From Acidiferrobacteraceae bacterium (GTDB lineage: Bacteria > Pseudomonadota > Gammaproteobacteria > Arenicellales > UBA868): a stretch of DNA of 6,881 nt. Both the position numbers and the translations under genes were made by a program. Positions 1 through 6,524 of this stretch are shown here, piece by piece (the first letter of the stretch is position 1; each line of letters begins with the position of its first letter). The notes beneath the pieces were generated by a model. That model was not told the origin of the DNA. It made no database searches and was given only the letters and a program-made list of their open reading frames with translations. The stretch is taken from the NCBI GenBank assembly GCA_002713825.1, contig PAUU01000041.1:7512-14392 (forward strand). The letters are read 5' to 3'.

Positions 1-339
1 TTCGCCGAGGCTCAAGGTGACCCGGTTCTGGTCATCGCATCGGGAGCAAACCGCGTTGATGAGGCTAAGGTGGGCCAGACTCTTGGAACCACGATACATC
101 GCGCTGAAGCCGACTTCGTAAAACGCGCGACGGGGTTTTCTATAGGCGGCGCGCCTCCAGTCGGCCATCCGACTCAACTGACTGTCGTTCTGGATCGAAC
201 ACCCCAGGATTTCAAGGAAATCTGGGCGGCGGGCGGCACATCGACTTCTGTTTTTTGCCTAACCCCGGATCAGTTAACTCAGTTGACAGGGGGCAAGTTT
301 GAGGATGTTGCCCTCTCGAGCACATATTCCCTGAAGTGA
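1..339 (+). CDS. YbaK/EbsC-type aminoacyl-tRNA deacylase, C-terminal part (5' end outside window)
   Basis: The frame is open from the first base, so the gene starts outside the window; 112 residues and a TGA stop are visible. The motif GFSIGGAPPVGH (visible residues 45-56), the following LTVVLDR and AAGGTSTSVFCLTPDQL match the C-terminal half of the YbaK/EbsC domain, which hydrolyses mischarged or misacylated tRNAs such as Cys-tRNA(Pro). The upstream segment VLVIASGANRVDEAKVGQTLG fits the same fold. The conserved lysine of the family normally lies N-terminal to this part, so catalytic competence cannot be judged here. An internal ATG at 70 is in frame but falls inside the domain and is unlikely to be the start. 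Which mischarged tRNA it clears (Pro, Ala or other) cannot be told from this fragment. It converges on the tRNA-Gln gene with an 11-base gap. Family call is firm; subfamily is open. Confidence 0.85.
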   Translation, partial: FAEAQGDPVLVIASGANRVDEAKVGQTLGTTIHRAEADFVKRATGFSIGGAPPVGHPTQLTVVLDRTPQDFKEIWAAGGTSTSVFCLTPDQLTQLTGGKFEDVALSSTYSLK

Positions 340-350
340 ATAAAGGAAAT

Positions 351-424
351 TGGCTGGGGGACCAGGATTCGAACCTGGGTTGGCGGAGTCAGAGTCCGCA
401 GTCCTACCGCTAGACGATCCCCCA
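351..424 (-). tRNA. glnX-like: tRNA-Gln (anticodon CUG), CCA encoded
   Basis: On the minus strand the sequence folds as a complete 74-nt cloverleaf. The acceptor strands TGGGGGA and TCCCCCA pair fully, the discriminator base is G, and CCA is encoded (351-353). The anticodon arm has the 5-bp stem GCGGA/TCCGC and the loop CTCTGAC, placing the anticodon CTG at 390-392, which reads CAG glutamine codons. The T arm contains GGTTCGAATCC. The U-A first pair is typical of bacterial glutamine tRNAs. It lies 44 bases after the ureohydrolase stop but has its own promoter-like sequence, so it is probably transcribed independently. No hairpin-plus-U terminator is evident after it. A tRNA with a CUG anticodon usually coexists with a UUG tRNA encoded elsewhere. 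Confidence 0.96.
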
Positions 425-435
425 GTAATACAGAG

Positions 436-464
436 ATTTTAGTTTATTCGCAGTACAACGCCAA
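436..464 (-). promoter_or_regulatory. Sigma-70-type promoter of tRNA-Gln
   Basis: On the minus strand a -35 box TTGGCG (459-464) and a -10 box TAAAAT (436-441) are separated by exactly 17 bases. They match the consensus at 4 of 6 and 5 of 6 positions. The predicted transcript start near 429 lies about five bases before the mature tRNA, a typical arrangement for a tRNA gene. The -35 element sits within five bases of the ureohydrolase stop codon. Prediction by eye only. Confidence 0.6.
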
Positions 465-468
465 TTCC

Positions 469-1470
469 TCAATCAACTCCCGGTAAAGTAATTTGCTCAG
501 AGAGCAGGCATAGGATCTCAAATAGGATCGTCGCGCCGTTAAGGCTGGTCATTCCTGATGGGTCTAGCGGCGGAGACACTTCGACGACGTCGCCACCGAT
601 CAAGTCAACCCCGCTGAAGGCGCGAATCAACCGCTGCGCTTCCCGCATGGTGATCCCTCCAGCTTCTGGAGTGCCGGTGCCCGGCGTATAGGCCGGATCC
701 AGACCGTCAACATCAAAGGTGAGGTAAACCGGCCCCTCCCCCACAATACGTTTGGCTTCTTGCGCCACGACCTCCCAGCCGAGGTCATCGAACTCCTCGA
801 TGGTGATGACGCGCATCCCCTTGTCTCGTGAATAATCCAGGCCATCTGCAAAGTTCTGACCTCCTCGAATCCCGATCTGTACAGTTCGATGCGGGTCGAT
901 CAGCCCTTCATCTGTTGCAAGCCTGAATGGCGCCCCGTGATGGAATTTTGAACCGGCAAACTCAGGCCAGGTATCGGTGTGGGCGTCGATATGCAAAAGC
1001 CCAAGTGGCTCGTCAAAACGACAGCAGAGCCCCTTGAGGATCGGATAGGTCACCGAGTGATCTCCGCCTACTGCCAACGGCAACACCTCACTCTCGGCAA
1101 TTCTTGAGAAAGTTCGCTCGATATCCTTAATGGCGTTCTCAAGATTGAACAGATCCTTAAAGCGAACATCTCCAAGGTCCGCTACTCGCGCACGCTCAAA
1201 AGGACGGGCTCCGGTTGCGACGTTGATCGCGCGCATCAGCGACGACTGATTACGAACCTCCCGGGGTCCGTATCGGGCGCCAGTACGAGCGGTTAACCCT
1301 CCGTCATAAGGAATACCCACGATGCCAATATCTACATCCGTTAGATCACTGACTAACGGTACCCTCATAAACGTTGCCAGCTCAGTAAACCGAAGCTGCT
1401 GCATCGGCTCATAGGTCTCCCCGAGGATATCCTGGCGCTGGTAAAACGCTTTTATCCTTTGATCTGTCAT
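469..1470 (-). CDS. speB: Ureohydrolase: agmatinase / guanidinobutyrase-like
   Basis: A 333-residue member of the arginase/agmatinase (ureohydrolase) superfamily, which uses two Mn ions to hydrolyse a guanidino group and release urea. All metal-binding motifs are intact: GGDHS (residues 135-139), DAHTD (162-166) and FDVDGLDP (252-259), followed by the signature PGTGTPEAGG (263-272). The substrate-loop histidines are in HHGAPFR (177-183). The stretches GARYGPREVRNQSSLMR and EGLIDPHRTVQIGIRGG resemble the 4-guanidinobutyrase and 3-guanidinopropionase branch (GbuA/GpuA) at least as much as E. coli SpeB, so the substrate may be agmatine, 4-guanidinobutyrate or another guanidine compound, and the symbol is provisional. 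ATG at 1470 was chosen, with GGGG six bases upstream; an in-frame TTG at 1482 would add four residues. Cytosolic; no signal peptide. It lies about 170 bases after rpsI and probably has its own promoter. Confidence 0.9.
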   Translation of the reverse strand: MTDQRIKAFYQRQDILGETYEPMQQLRFTELATFMRVPLVSDLTDVDIGIVGIPYDGGLTARTGARYGPREVRNQSSLMRAINVATGARPFERARVADLGDVRFKDLFNLENAIKDIERTFSRIAESEVLPLAVGGDHSVTYPILKGLCCRFDEPLGLLHIDAHTDTWPEFAGSKFHHGAPFRLATDEGLIDPHRTVQIGIRGGQNFADGLDYSRDKGMRVITIEEFDDLGWEVVAQEAKRIVGEGPVYLTFDVDGLDPAYTPGTGTPEAGGITMREAQRLIRAFSGVDLIGGDVVEVSPPLDPSGMTSLNGATILFEILCLLSEQITLPGVD

Positions 1471-1518
1471 TTTTAACCCCAACCTTTAACGTTCACCAGA
1501 GTCCTGGATCACTAAAGA

Positions 1519-1548
1519 GTCATAGTACCGTATCGCATTCTCGATCAA
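1519..1548 (-). promoter_or_regulatory. Candidate promoter of the ureohydrolase gene
   Basis: On the minus strand a -35-like TTGATC (1543-1548) and a -10-like TATGAC (1519-1524) are 18 bases apart, each with four matches to the sigma-70 consensus. Transcription would begin near 1512, leaving a leader of about 40 bases. An alternative -10, TACTAT, overlaps it with a 15-base spacer. The evidence is spacing and weak consensus only. Confidence 0.35.
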
Positions 1549-1579
1549 AAAACGTTTGTTACCGGCGCAATCCACCGAT

Positions 1580-1597
1580 ATCCCAAAATATTGGGAT
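1580..1597. repeat. Perfect 7-bp inverted repeat between rpsI and the ureohydrolase gene
   Basis: ATCCCAA, spacer AATA, then TTGGGAT: an 18-base dyad with a perfect 7-bp stem. It lies 46 bases beyond the rpsI stop and about 110 bases before the ureohydrolase start, just upstream of the candidate -35 box. As RNA it makes a short hairpin, but no run of U follows on either strand, so it is a poor intrinsic terminator. It could equally be an operator for a dimeric regulator. Confidence 0.45.
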
Positions 1598-1618
1598 GCG
1601 AGAGGGATCGGAGGGTAT

Positions 1619-1635
1619 GCCAGCGCGAGTCTGGC
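1619..1635. repeat. Short hairpin just downstream of rpsI
   Basis: GCCAG and CTGGC form a 5-bp stem around a 7-base loop, starting nine bases past the rpsI stop codon; adjacent TAT/ATA bases could extend it with a bulge. In the minus-strand transcript it is followed by ATACCC rather than a U tract. It might protect the 3' end of the rplM-rpsI mRNA, but intrinsic termination is not supported. Confidence 0.25.
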
Positions 1636-1643
1636 TATAGAAA

Positions 1644-2042
1644 CTAGCGCTTGGAGTACTGCGGGGCTTTACGGGCTTTGTGCAGACCCACTTTCTTGCG
1701 CTCGACTTTACGGGAATCACGAGTCACAAAGCCGGCTTTTCTCAGGGGTCCCCGCAGCGTTTCATCGTAACTCATGAGCGCACGGGTGATGCCATGACGA
1801 ATTGCACCCGCTTGACCGGTTCCACCGCCTCCGGTGACACGGATCGTGATATCCAGCTTGTCATTCAGTTCTGCAGTATCAAGCGGCTGACGCACCACCA
1901 TTCTTGCAGTTTCGCGACCAAAGTATTCATCCAGCGAACGCCGATTTACTGTGATGTTGCCCGATCCACGAGTGAGGTATACGCGCGCGACGGACGACTT
2001 GCGTCGACCTGTTCCGTAATGAATTTCGCCTGATTGTGCCAA
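1644..2042 (-). CDS. rpsI: 30S ribosomal protein S9
   Basis: A 132-residue ribosomal protein S9, close to the 130 residues of E. coli S9. [13 protein letters not shown] (residues 9-21) is the family N-terminus, the signature [19 protein letters not shown] spans 71-89, and the basic tail ends KAPQYSKR, which in S9 reaches towards the anticodon stem of P-site tRNA. The start is TTG at 2040-2042, since no in-frame ATG or GTG lies upstream and the conserved N-terminus begins just after it. AGGA lies five bases before it, a good ribosome-binding site. It follows rplM by 58 bases, the usual L13-S9 pair in one transcript. Product is certain; the unusual point is the TTG initiation codon on a highly expressed gene. 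Confidence 0.98.
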   Translation of the reverse strand: MAQSGEIHYGTGRRKSSVARVYLTRGSGNITVNRRSLDEYFGRETARMVVRQPLDTAELNDKLDITIRVTGGGGTGQAGAIRHGITRALMSYDETLRGPLRKAGFVTRDSRKVERKKVGLHKARKAPQYSKR

Positions 2043-2081
2043 TGTGTTGTCCTATTTCGCTTTAAGTTTTACTCTAAGATC

Positions 2082-2098
2082 TTGCCAATCCCGGGCAA
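2082..2098. repeat. Small hairpin between rplM and rpsI
   Basis: TTGCC, a 7-base loop and GGCAA form a perfect 5-bp stem starting three bases after the rplM stop codon. With no U tract it is unlikely to terminate transcription; it could tune relative rpsI expression or be chance. Confidence 0.2.
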
Positions 2099-2100
2099 CG

Positions 2101-2529
2101 CTAGATTTCAAGGGCCTTGGGCTGTTGTGCCTGATGGCAGTGATCAGGCCCGGCATACACTCTGAGTTTTGCAAACATCGCCCTGCCGAGAGGGTTCTTG
2201 GGCAACATACCCTTCACTGCGCTTTCGATCACTCTGGTCGGGTGCTTTTGAAGCTGCTCGCCCAACGTGATCTCCTTGATGCCACCAGGATAACCAGAGT
2301 GGCGGTAGTAGCGCTTGGCTTCTGCCTTGTTGCCAGTGACCCGAATCTTTTCCGCATTCACGATCACAATATGATCGCCCGTGTCGACGTGGGGGGTGTA
2401 CTCGGCTTTGTGCTTCCCACGAAGCCTTGACGCAACTTCGCTGGCTAGCCGCCCCAACACCTTGTCGGTAGCATCAACAACGAACCAATCTCTCTGGACG
2501 GTTTCGGACTTGGCACTGAAAGTTTTCAT
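2101..2529 (-). CDS. rplM: 50S ribosomal protein L13
   Basis: A 142-residue ribosomal protein L13, the same length as the E. coli protein. Diagnostic segments are [16 protein letters not shown] (residues 15-30), [16 protein letters not shown] (47-62), [11 protein letters not shown] (73-83) and [13 protein letters not shown] (104-116), with the C-terminal [17 protein letters not shown]13 is an early-assembling 23S rRNA-binding protein of the large subunit. The ATG at 2527-2529 is the expected start, yet no purine-rich Shine-Dalgarno sequence stands in front of it: the preceding bases on the minus strand read TTCAGTCTCTCA. It heads the rplM-rpsI pair, with a convincing promoter about 40 bases upstream. 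In E. coli L13 represses its own operon through the leader; nothing visible here confirms or excludes that. Confidence 0.98.
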   Translation of the reverse strand: MKTFSAKSETVQRDWFVVDATDKVLGRLASEVASRLRGKHKAEYTPHVDTGDHIVIVNAEKIRVTGNKAEAKRYYRHSGYPGGIKEITLGEQLQKHPTRVIESAVKGMLPKNPLGRAMFAKLRVYAGPDHCHQAQQPKALEI

Positions 2530-2565
2530 TGAGAGACTGAATTTTTTCGCAAAAATGAGGCGCGG

Positions 2566-2594
2566 ATACTACTAAATCAGGGCGCTCAAGGCAA
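2566..2594 (-). promoter_or_regulatory. Sigma-70-type promoter of rplM-rpsI
   Basis: On the minus strand the -35 box TTGCCT (2589-2594) and the -10 box TAGTAT (2566-2571) are exactly 17 bases apart, with four matches each to the consensus. Transcription would start near 2559, giving a leader of about 30 bases before the rplM ATG. Its position in the 167-base gap between glcF and rplM fits independent expression of the ribosomal genes. Confidence 0.5.
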
Positions 2595-2696
2595 GTTGTG
2601 ATGGAAAAACAAGGATAAATCGCTGATTTTCTGGAAAACCCCAAGGCCGAAAATGAATTAGATGCTTGTCGACCTCACTGTCGCCAATCCCCCGAC

Positions 2697-3911
2697 TTAA
2701 TCTGGTGGAGCAGGATCGATCAATTCAATCCAATGCCGGACCGGAGGGTCGCTTCTGGATGCCAGGTGGGCAAGGCAGCCTATATTGGCCGTCGCAATAA
2801 CTTCGGGATCATCCTGACCCAGATCTGACAGCTTGTTGTCGAGCAACCGGCTCGATAACTTGGGTTGAAGGATCGAGTAGGTTCCCGCAGCACCGCAGCA
2901 TAAATGAGTGTTCTGGACAGGGGTAAGGATTGCGCCGGCACTTTCCAGAATGCTCTCGATTCTTCCTCGGATGCCCTGGCCATGCTGCAGGGTGCAGGGA
3001 GAATGAAATGCGACCCTCTTGCCGGAGCAGGATTCCAGTGCTCTCGCCTCCTCAGGGCTGACGTACTCGCATAAATCCACAGTCATGCTGCTCACCCGCG
3101 CCGCCTTCTCCGCATAGGCAGAATCATCCTTAAGCAATTGCCCATATTCACGCACAGTTACCCCGCAGCCGCTTGAAGTCATCACGATCGCATCAACGCC
3201 CTCCTGAATCTGGGGCCACCAAGCATCAATGTTTCGCCGCATTGAATTCATCGCCCGATCACTATCGGCGAGATGTAACGCCAATGCGCCGCAACACCCG
3301 GCTTCGCTGGCAGTGATAACGTTGACATCAAGTTTTGCAAGAACCCGTCGCGCCGCCGCATTTATTTGGGGCGCTATCGATGGCTGGACACAGCCCTCCA
3401 GCATCAACACAGAACGATCACCCTGACTTTCGGGACGCAGGCCCACCGGTCTTTTTTCAAGAACATGGCGCGCCAGGCTTTGTGGCAAAGCCGGGCGGAT
3501 AATCTGACCGACACGAAACAGCTGACCAAACCAAGCGCTCAACAAAAATCTCACCAGCAACCATCGCTGCAACCGTTCAACACGGGGGCGTTGAGACAAT
3601 GCCTCGACTTTGGGTCTCGCCAACTCAACCAAGCGCCCATAGTGAACCCCAGAAGGACAAGTCGTCTCACAGGATCGGCAGGTAAGGCACCGATCCAGGT
3701 GGACTCTCGTGGTCTCGGAAGCCTCAGCAGTTTCAAGCAATTGCTTGACGAGATAGATACGTCCACGCGGCCCGTCCAACTCGTCTCCGAGCAACTGATA
3801 GGTTGGGCAGGTCGCTGTGCAAAAACCGCAATGAACGCATTTGCCAAGAATTTCGCTTGCCTCCTCGCCAAACGCAGTACCCTTGAAGTCTTCAGCCAGC
3901 TCGACGTACAT
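2697..3911 (-). CDS. glcF: Glycolate oxidase (dehydrogenase) iron-sulfur subunit GlcF
   Basis: A 404-residue protein, close to the 407 of E. coli GlcF. It has two 4Fe-4S motifs: CVHCGFCTATCP with cysteines at 25, 28, 31 and 35, and CLTCRSCETTCP with cysteines at 75, 78, 81 and 85. These are followed by two CCG domains: Cys174 and Cys206-Cys207-Gly with Cys249, then Cys306 and Cys338-Cys339-Gly with Cys379. This is the architecture of GlcF and related heterodisulfide-reductase-like subunits. GlcF carries electrons from the flavin subunits to the respiratory quinone pool at the inner membrane. The ATG at 3909-3911 is two bases past the glcE stop and has only a weak ribosome-binding site, so translation is probably coupled to glcE. 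All cluster ligands are present. No clear terminator follows the stop. Confidence 0.97.
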   Translation of the reverse strand: MYVELAEDFKGTAFGEEASEILGKCVHCGFCTATCPTYQLLGDELDGPRGRIYLVKQLLETAEASETTRVHLDRCLTCRSCETTCPSGVHYGRLVELARPKVEALSQRPRVERLQRWLLVRFLLSAWFGQLFRVGQIIRPALPQSLARHVLEKRPVGLRPESQGDRSVLMLEGCVQPSIAPQINAAARRVLAKLDVNVITASEAGCCGALALHLADSDRAMNSMRRNIDAWWPQIQEGVDAIVMTSSGCGVTVREYGQLLKDDSAYAEKAARVSSMTVDLCEYVSPEEARALESCSGKRVAFHSPCTLQHGQGIRGRIESILESAGAILTPVQNTHLCCGAAGTYSILQPKLSSRLLDNKLSDLGQDDPEVIATANIGCLAHLASRSDPPVRHWIELIDPAPPD

Positions 3912-3913
3912 CG

Positions 3914-4981
3914 TTAGTCTTGCGGAAAAAGCCGGCCAGGATTCAGAATTCCGGCAGGATCGAATGCCAGTTTCAGTCGTCGATTGAGTTTCAAAACGGC
4001 GTCTTGCGGAACATCATAGCGCGCGTCTTGATCATGGCCGCCGAAACCCGTCACGTAACCTCCATACGGCCTGACCATTTTAACGAGCGCCTCGAATTCG
4101 GCATCGGACTTGACCCAGTACTGCGCGCCTCCCCAATCAATCAACGTCTTGCCGGGAAGGCGCATCATTCCATTCTGGGGCTTTAGACTAATTCTCCAAA
4201 GAGGTAAATCGTGAGCGAAAAAATCAAGACAATGTTCTTTTAGCTGTGACCAAAAAGCATCTCCTTCTGCTTCCAGGTCGCCACCCAGAGCCCCTGCTGC
4301 AGTGCTCACTGCCGCCTCGCTTCCCGACAGGCGTACCCGCAAGACTCCATCTAGGTAGGCCGCCGCAGAAACCGGAAGGGAACGACCCAGAAAACTCGTC
4401 ATTAATTCAGATGCCGGCTCTTCCGGCATCTCGAAGGTCCGCGTTTGAGAGCATGCTGGCCGCGGCAGCACTTTCAGCGAAATCTCGGTGAGAATGCCAA
4501 GAGTCCCCATTGCTCCCGCCATCAGGCGCGAGACATCATAGCCCGCGACATTCTTAATCACTTCGCCACCGAAGCGAAGGGTTTCCCCCCTGCCGTTGAT
4601 GCAGCGAACCCCTAATACAAAGTCGCGGGCGGCTCCGCGGTAAGGGCGGCAAGGTCCAGATAGTCCGCATGCGATGGTACCGCCTATCGTGGCGCCCTCT
4701 CCAAACCCTGGCGGCTCAAAAGGAAGTATCTGTCCTGATTGGGAAAGTGTGTTCTCAAGCTCAGTGAGGCTCGTTCCCGCACGTGCAGTAACCACCAGTT
4801 CTGTGGGCTCATAGTGGACGATCCCTTGGACAGCGCGAACAGAACATGGGGCGCCGTGCGATACTCGGCCGAGAAAACTTTTGGTGCCGCCTCCCGTGAT
4901 GGCCAGAGCTTCGCCATCCTGAGCCGCCCTTATCACACTCTCCTGAAGTGCTGCGACCGCGCTGTCAGCGTCTTCGGGCAT
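3914..4981 (-). CDS. glcE: Glycolate oxidase FAD-binding subunit GlcE
   Basis: A 355-residue protein (E. coli GlcE has 350) with one FAD-binding type 4 (PCMH-like) domain, a shortened relative of GlcD. Visible motifs are ITGGGTK (residues 28-34), LPFEPPGFGEGATIGGTIACGLSGP (86-110), GGEVIKNVAGYDVSRL (138-153) and GTLGIL (159-164), ending with FDPAGILNPGRLFP. With GlcD and GlcF it forms glycolate dehydrogenase, converting glycolate to glyoxylate. The reading frame could extend to an ATG at 5050 inside glcD, but ATG 4979-4981 was chosen because the family homology begins there and GAGG stands seven bases upstream. This leaves a single base between it and the glcD stop, which points to translational coupling. 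No truncation or frameshift was seen. Confidence 0.96.
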   Translation of the reverse strand: MPEDADSAVAALQESVIRAAQDGEALAITGGGTKSFLGRVSHGAPCSVRAVQGIVHYEPTELVVTARAGTSLTELENTLSQSGQILPFEPPGFGEGATIGGTIACGLSGPCRPYRGAARDFVLGVRCINGRGETLRFGGEVIKNVAGYDVSRLMAGAMGTLGILTEISLKVLPRPACSQTRTFEMPEEPASELMTSFLGRSLPVSAAAYLDGVLRVRLSGSEAAVSTAAGALGGDLEAEGDAFWSQLKEHCLDFFAHDLPLWRISLKPQNGMMRLPGKTLIDWGGAQYWVKSDAEFEALVKMVRPYGGYVTGFGGHDQDARYDVPQDAVLKLNRRLKLAFDPAGILNPGRLFPQD

Positions 4982-4982
4982 C

Positions 4983-6458
4983 TCAGAACCTCGGCAGCTC
5001 CGGATGCGGCAGCTCACCGTGATGGACATGCATTGCATTGAACTCGGCACACCGCGAAAGCGTTGGCACAGCCTTTCCTGGGTTCAGCAGGCCCTCCGGG
5101 TCGAAGACGGCTTTCAAGGCATGGAACTGTTCGAGTTCCGCCTCGCCGAACTGGACACACATCTGATCGATTTTCTCGAGCCCCACGCCATGCTCACCCG
5201 TAATCGTACCGCCAACCCGAACGCACAACTGCAAAATCTCGGCACCCAGCGCCTCGGTGCGCTCAAACTCGCCAGGTTTTCCAGAGTCATACAAAATGAG
5301 AGGGTGCAGATTGCCGTCCCCCGCATGAAACACGTTAGCCACCCGCAACCCGGCACGGGCGGCGAGTTCTGAGATGCCTAAGAGCACTTCGCCCAGCGCC
5401 CGGCGGGGGATCGTCCCGTCGATACAGTAATAGTCCGGCGAGATGCGTCCGACTGCAGGAAACGCATTTTTTCGCCCAGACCAAAAGCGCTGGCGCTCGC
5501 TCTCATCACGAGCGATGTCGACTGAACGGGCTCCACACTCATAAAGAAGCGATGACACAGACTCGATCTCGGTCTGTACTTCAGCGTCTGTTCCGTCCAG
5601 TTCACAAAGCAAAATTGCGGCTGCGTCGCGGGGATATCCTGCCTGCACAAAGTCCTCCGCCGCGATAATGGCCGGGGTATCCATCATCTCAAGCCCTGCG
5701 GGAATGATGCCCGCTGCAATGATGGCAGCCACCGCTGAGGCAGCTTGCTCAACATCCCCAAAAGCCGCCATTAGCGCTTTGGCGGTCGGCGGGACCGGCA
5801 ACAGCCGCACGGTAATTTCCGTCACCACGCCCAGCATTCCTTCAGAACCGATGAAGGCAGCCAGCAGATCATATCCGGGCTGATCCGGCGCCTCACCGCC
5901 GATCTCAATCACTTCTCCTCCCATCAGGACTACTTCAGCCGCCAAAACGTTATGCACGGTTAGCCCGTATTTGAGGCAATGCACCCCGCCTGCGTTCTCT
6001 GCAACATTTCCCCCGATAGTGCAGGCAATCTGCGATGAAGGATCCGGCGCGTAGTAAAGGCCTCGCTCTGCCACCGCCTCACTGATGGCAAGATTCCTAA
6101 CCCCCGGCTGAACACGAGCCGTGCAGGCAACCGGATCCACAGACAGAATCCGGTTGAACCTTGCCATGCTGAGCAGGACGCCTTCGGGATGGGGCGTCGC
6201 GCCACCTGACAACCCTGTTCCTGCTCCCCTAGCCACCACCGGCACCGAGTACTGCTTGCAAAGACGCATTACTGCGCACACCTGCTCAAGACAATCAGGT
6301 AAGGTAACGACACCGGGCAGCGCTTTATATCCGGAAAGCCCATCACACTCATAAGGTCGCTTTTCATCTGCCGACCACAAAATCGCACGCTCCGGCAGAA
6401 CTTTTTGCAATGCGCTGATAAAATCGGGAGAGAGCAGTTCGGTCAACGGTCGTTCCAA
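4983..6458 (-). CDS. glcD: Glycolate oxidase FAD-linked subunit GlcD
   Basis: A 491-residue protein (E. coli GlcD has 499) that oxidises glycolate, and often D-lactate to a lesser extent, through bound FAD. The FAD-binding type 4 domain shows VVARGAGTGLSGG (residues 74-86), PDPSSQIACTIGGNVAENAGG (138-158) and GSEGMLGVVTEI (204-215). The C-terminal FAD-linked oxidase domain has VFHAGDGNLHPL (376-387), TGEHGVG (420-426) and FDPEGLLNPGK (452-462); the tail RCAEFNAMHVHHGELPHPEL closely resembles E. coli GlcD. No ATG is available near the N-terminus, and an in-frame TAA lies three codons before the TTG at 6456-6458. A second TTG at 6444-6446, with GGAA six bases upstream, is an equally plausible start and would remove four residues. 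It is first in the glcDEF operon, with glcE starting one base after its stop. Confidence 0.97.
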   Translation of the reverse strand: MERPLTELLSPDFISALQKVLPERAILWSADEKRPYECDGLSGYKALPGVVTLPDCLEQVCAVMRLCKQYSVPVVARGAGTGLSGGATPHPEGVLLSMARFNRILSVDPVACTARVQPGVRNLAISEAVAERGLYYAPDPSSQIACTIGGNVAENAGGVHCLKYGLTVHNVLAAEVVLMGGEVIEIGGEAPDQPGYDLLAAFIGSEGMLGVVTEITVRLLPVPPTAKALMAAFGDVEQAASAVAAIIAAGIIPAGLEMMDTPAIIAAEDFVQAGYPRDAAAILLCELDGTDAEVQTEIESVSSLLYECGARSVDIARDESERQRFWSGRKNAFPAVGRISPDYYCIDGTIPRRALGEVLLGISELAARAGLRVANVFHAGDGNLHPLILYDSGKPGEFERTEALGAEILQLCVRVGGTITGEHGVGLEKIDQMCVQFGEAELEQFHALKAVFDPEGLLNPGKAVPTLSRCAEFNAMHVHHGELPHPELPRF

Positions 6459-6480
6459 AGAGCGTTATAGAGTCCGCGGC

Positions 6481-6509
6481 AGTATGTCACAGCACGTGGC
6501 CTTCTTTAA
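6481..6509 (-). promoter_or_regulatory. Weak candidate promoter of glcDEF
   Basis: On the minus strand TTAAAG (6504-6509) and CATACT (6481-6486) are 17 bases apart, with three and four consensus matches. The start near 6474 would give a leader of 16 or 28 bases to the two candidate TTG codons. A competing pair, GTGACA and TATAAC (6464-6469), matches consensus better but has a 15-base spacer and would place the start at the first TTG itself. A weak promoter is consistent with activator control. Confidence 0.25.
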
Positions 6510-6524
6510 GCCAAAAGCCCCTCT

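Noticed and set aside
1680..2430. Plus-strand open frames opposite rpsI and rplM (117 and 128 codons)
   Set aside because: They are antisense to certain ribosomal protein genes and show no family signature.
2605..2636. AT-rich inverted repeats near AAATCGCTGATTT and TTTTCTGGAAAA as a glcF terminator
   Set aside because: The stems are short and AT-rich, one has a two-base loop, and no U tract follows on the minus strand.
3366..3917. A 183-codon open frame on the plus strand opposite glcF
   Set aside because: It lies wholly antisense to glcF, which has every expected cysteine motif; its translation shows no recognisable domain and no ribosome-binding site was evident.
4982..5050. N-terminal extension of GlcE from an ATG at 5050
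   Set aside because: The extra 23 residues overlap the conserved GlcD C-terminus in another frame and are not family-like; ATG 4981 has a good GAGG site and fits the GlcE length.
6491..6500. CACGTG palindrome in the glcD upstream region
   Set aside because: A six-base palindrome is expected by chance, and no known bacterial regulator site in this context matches it clearly.
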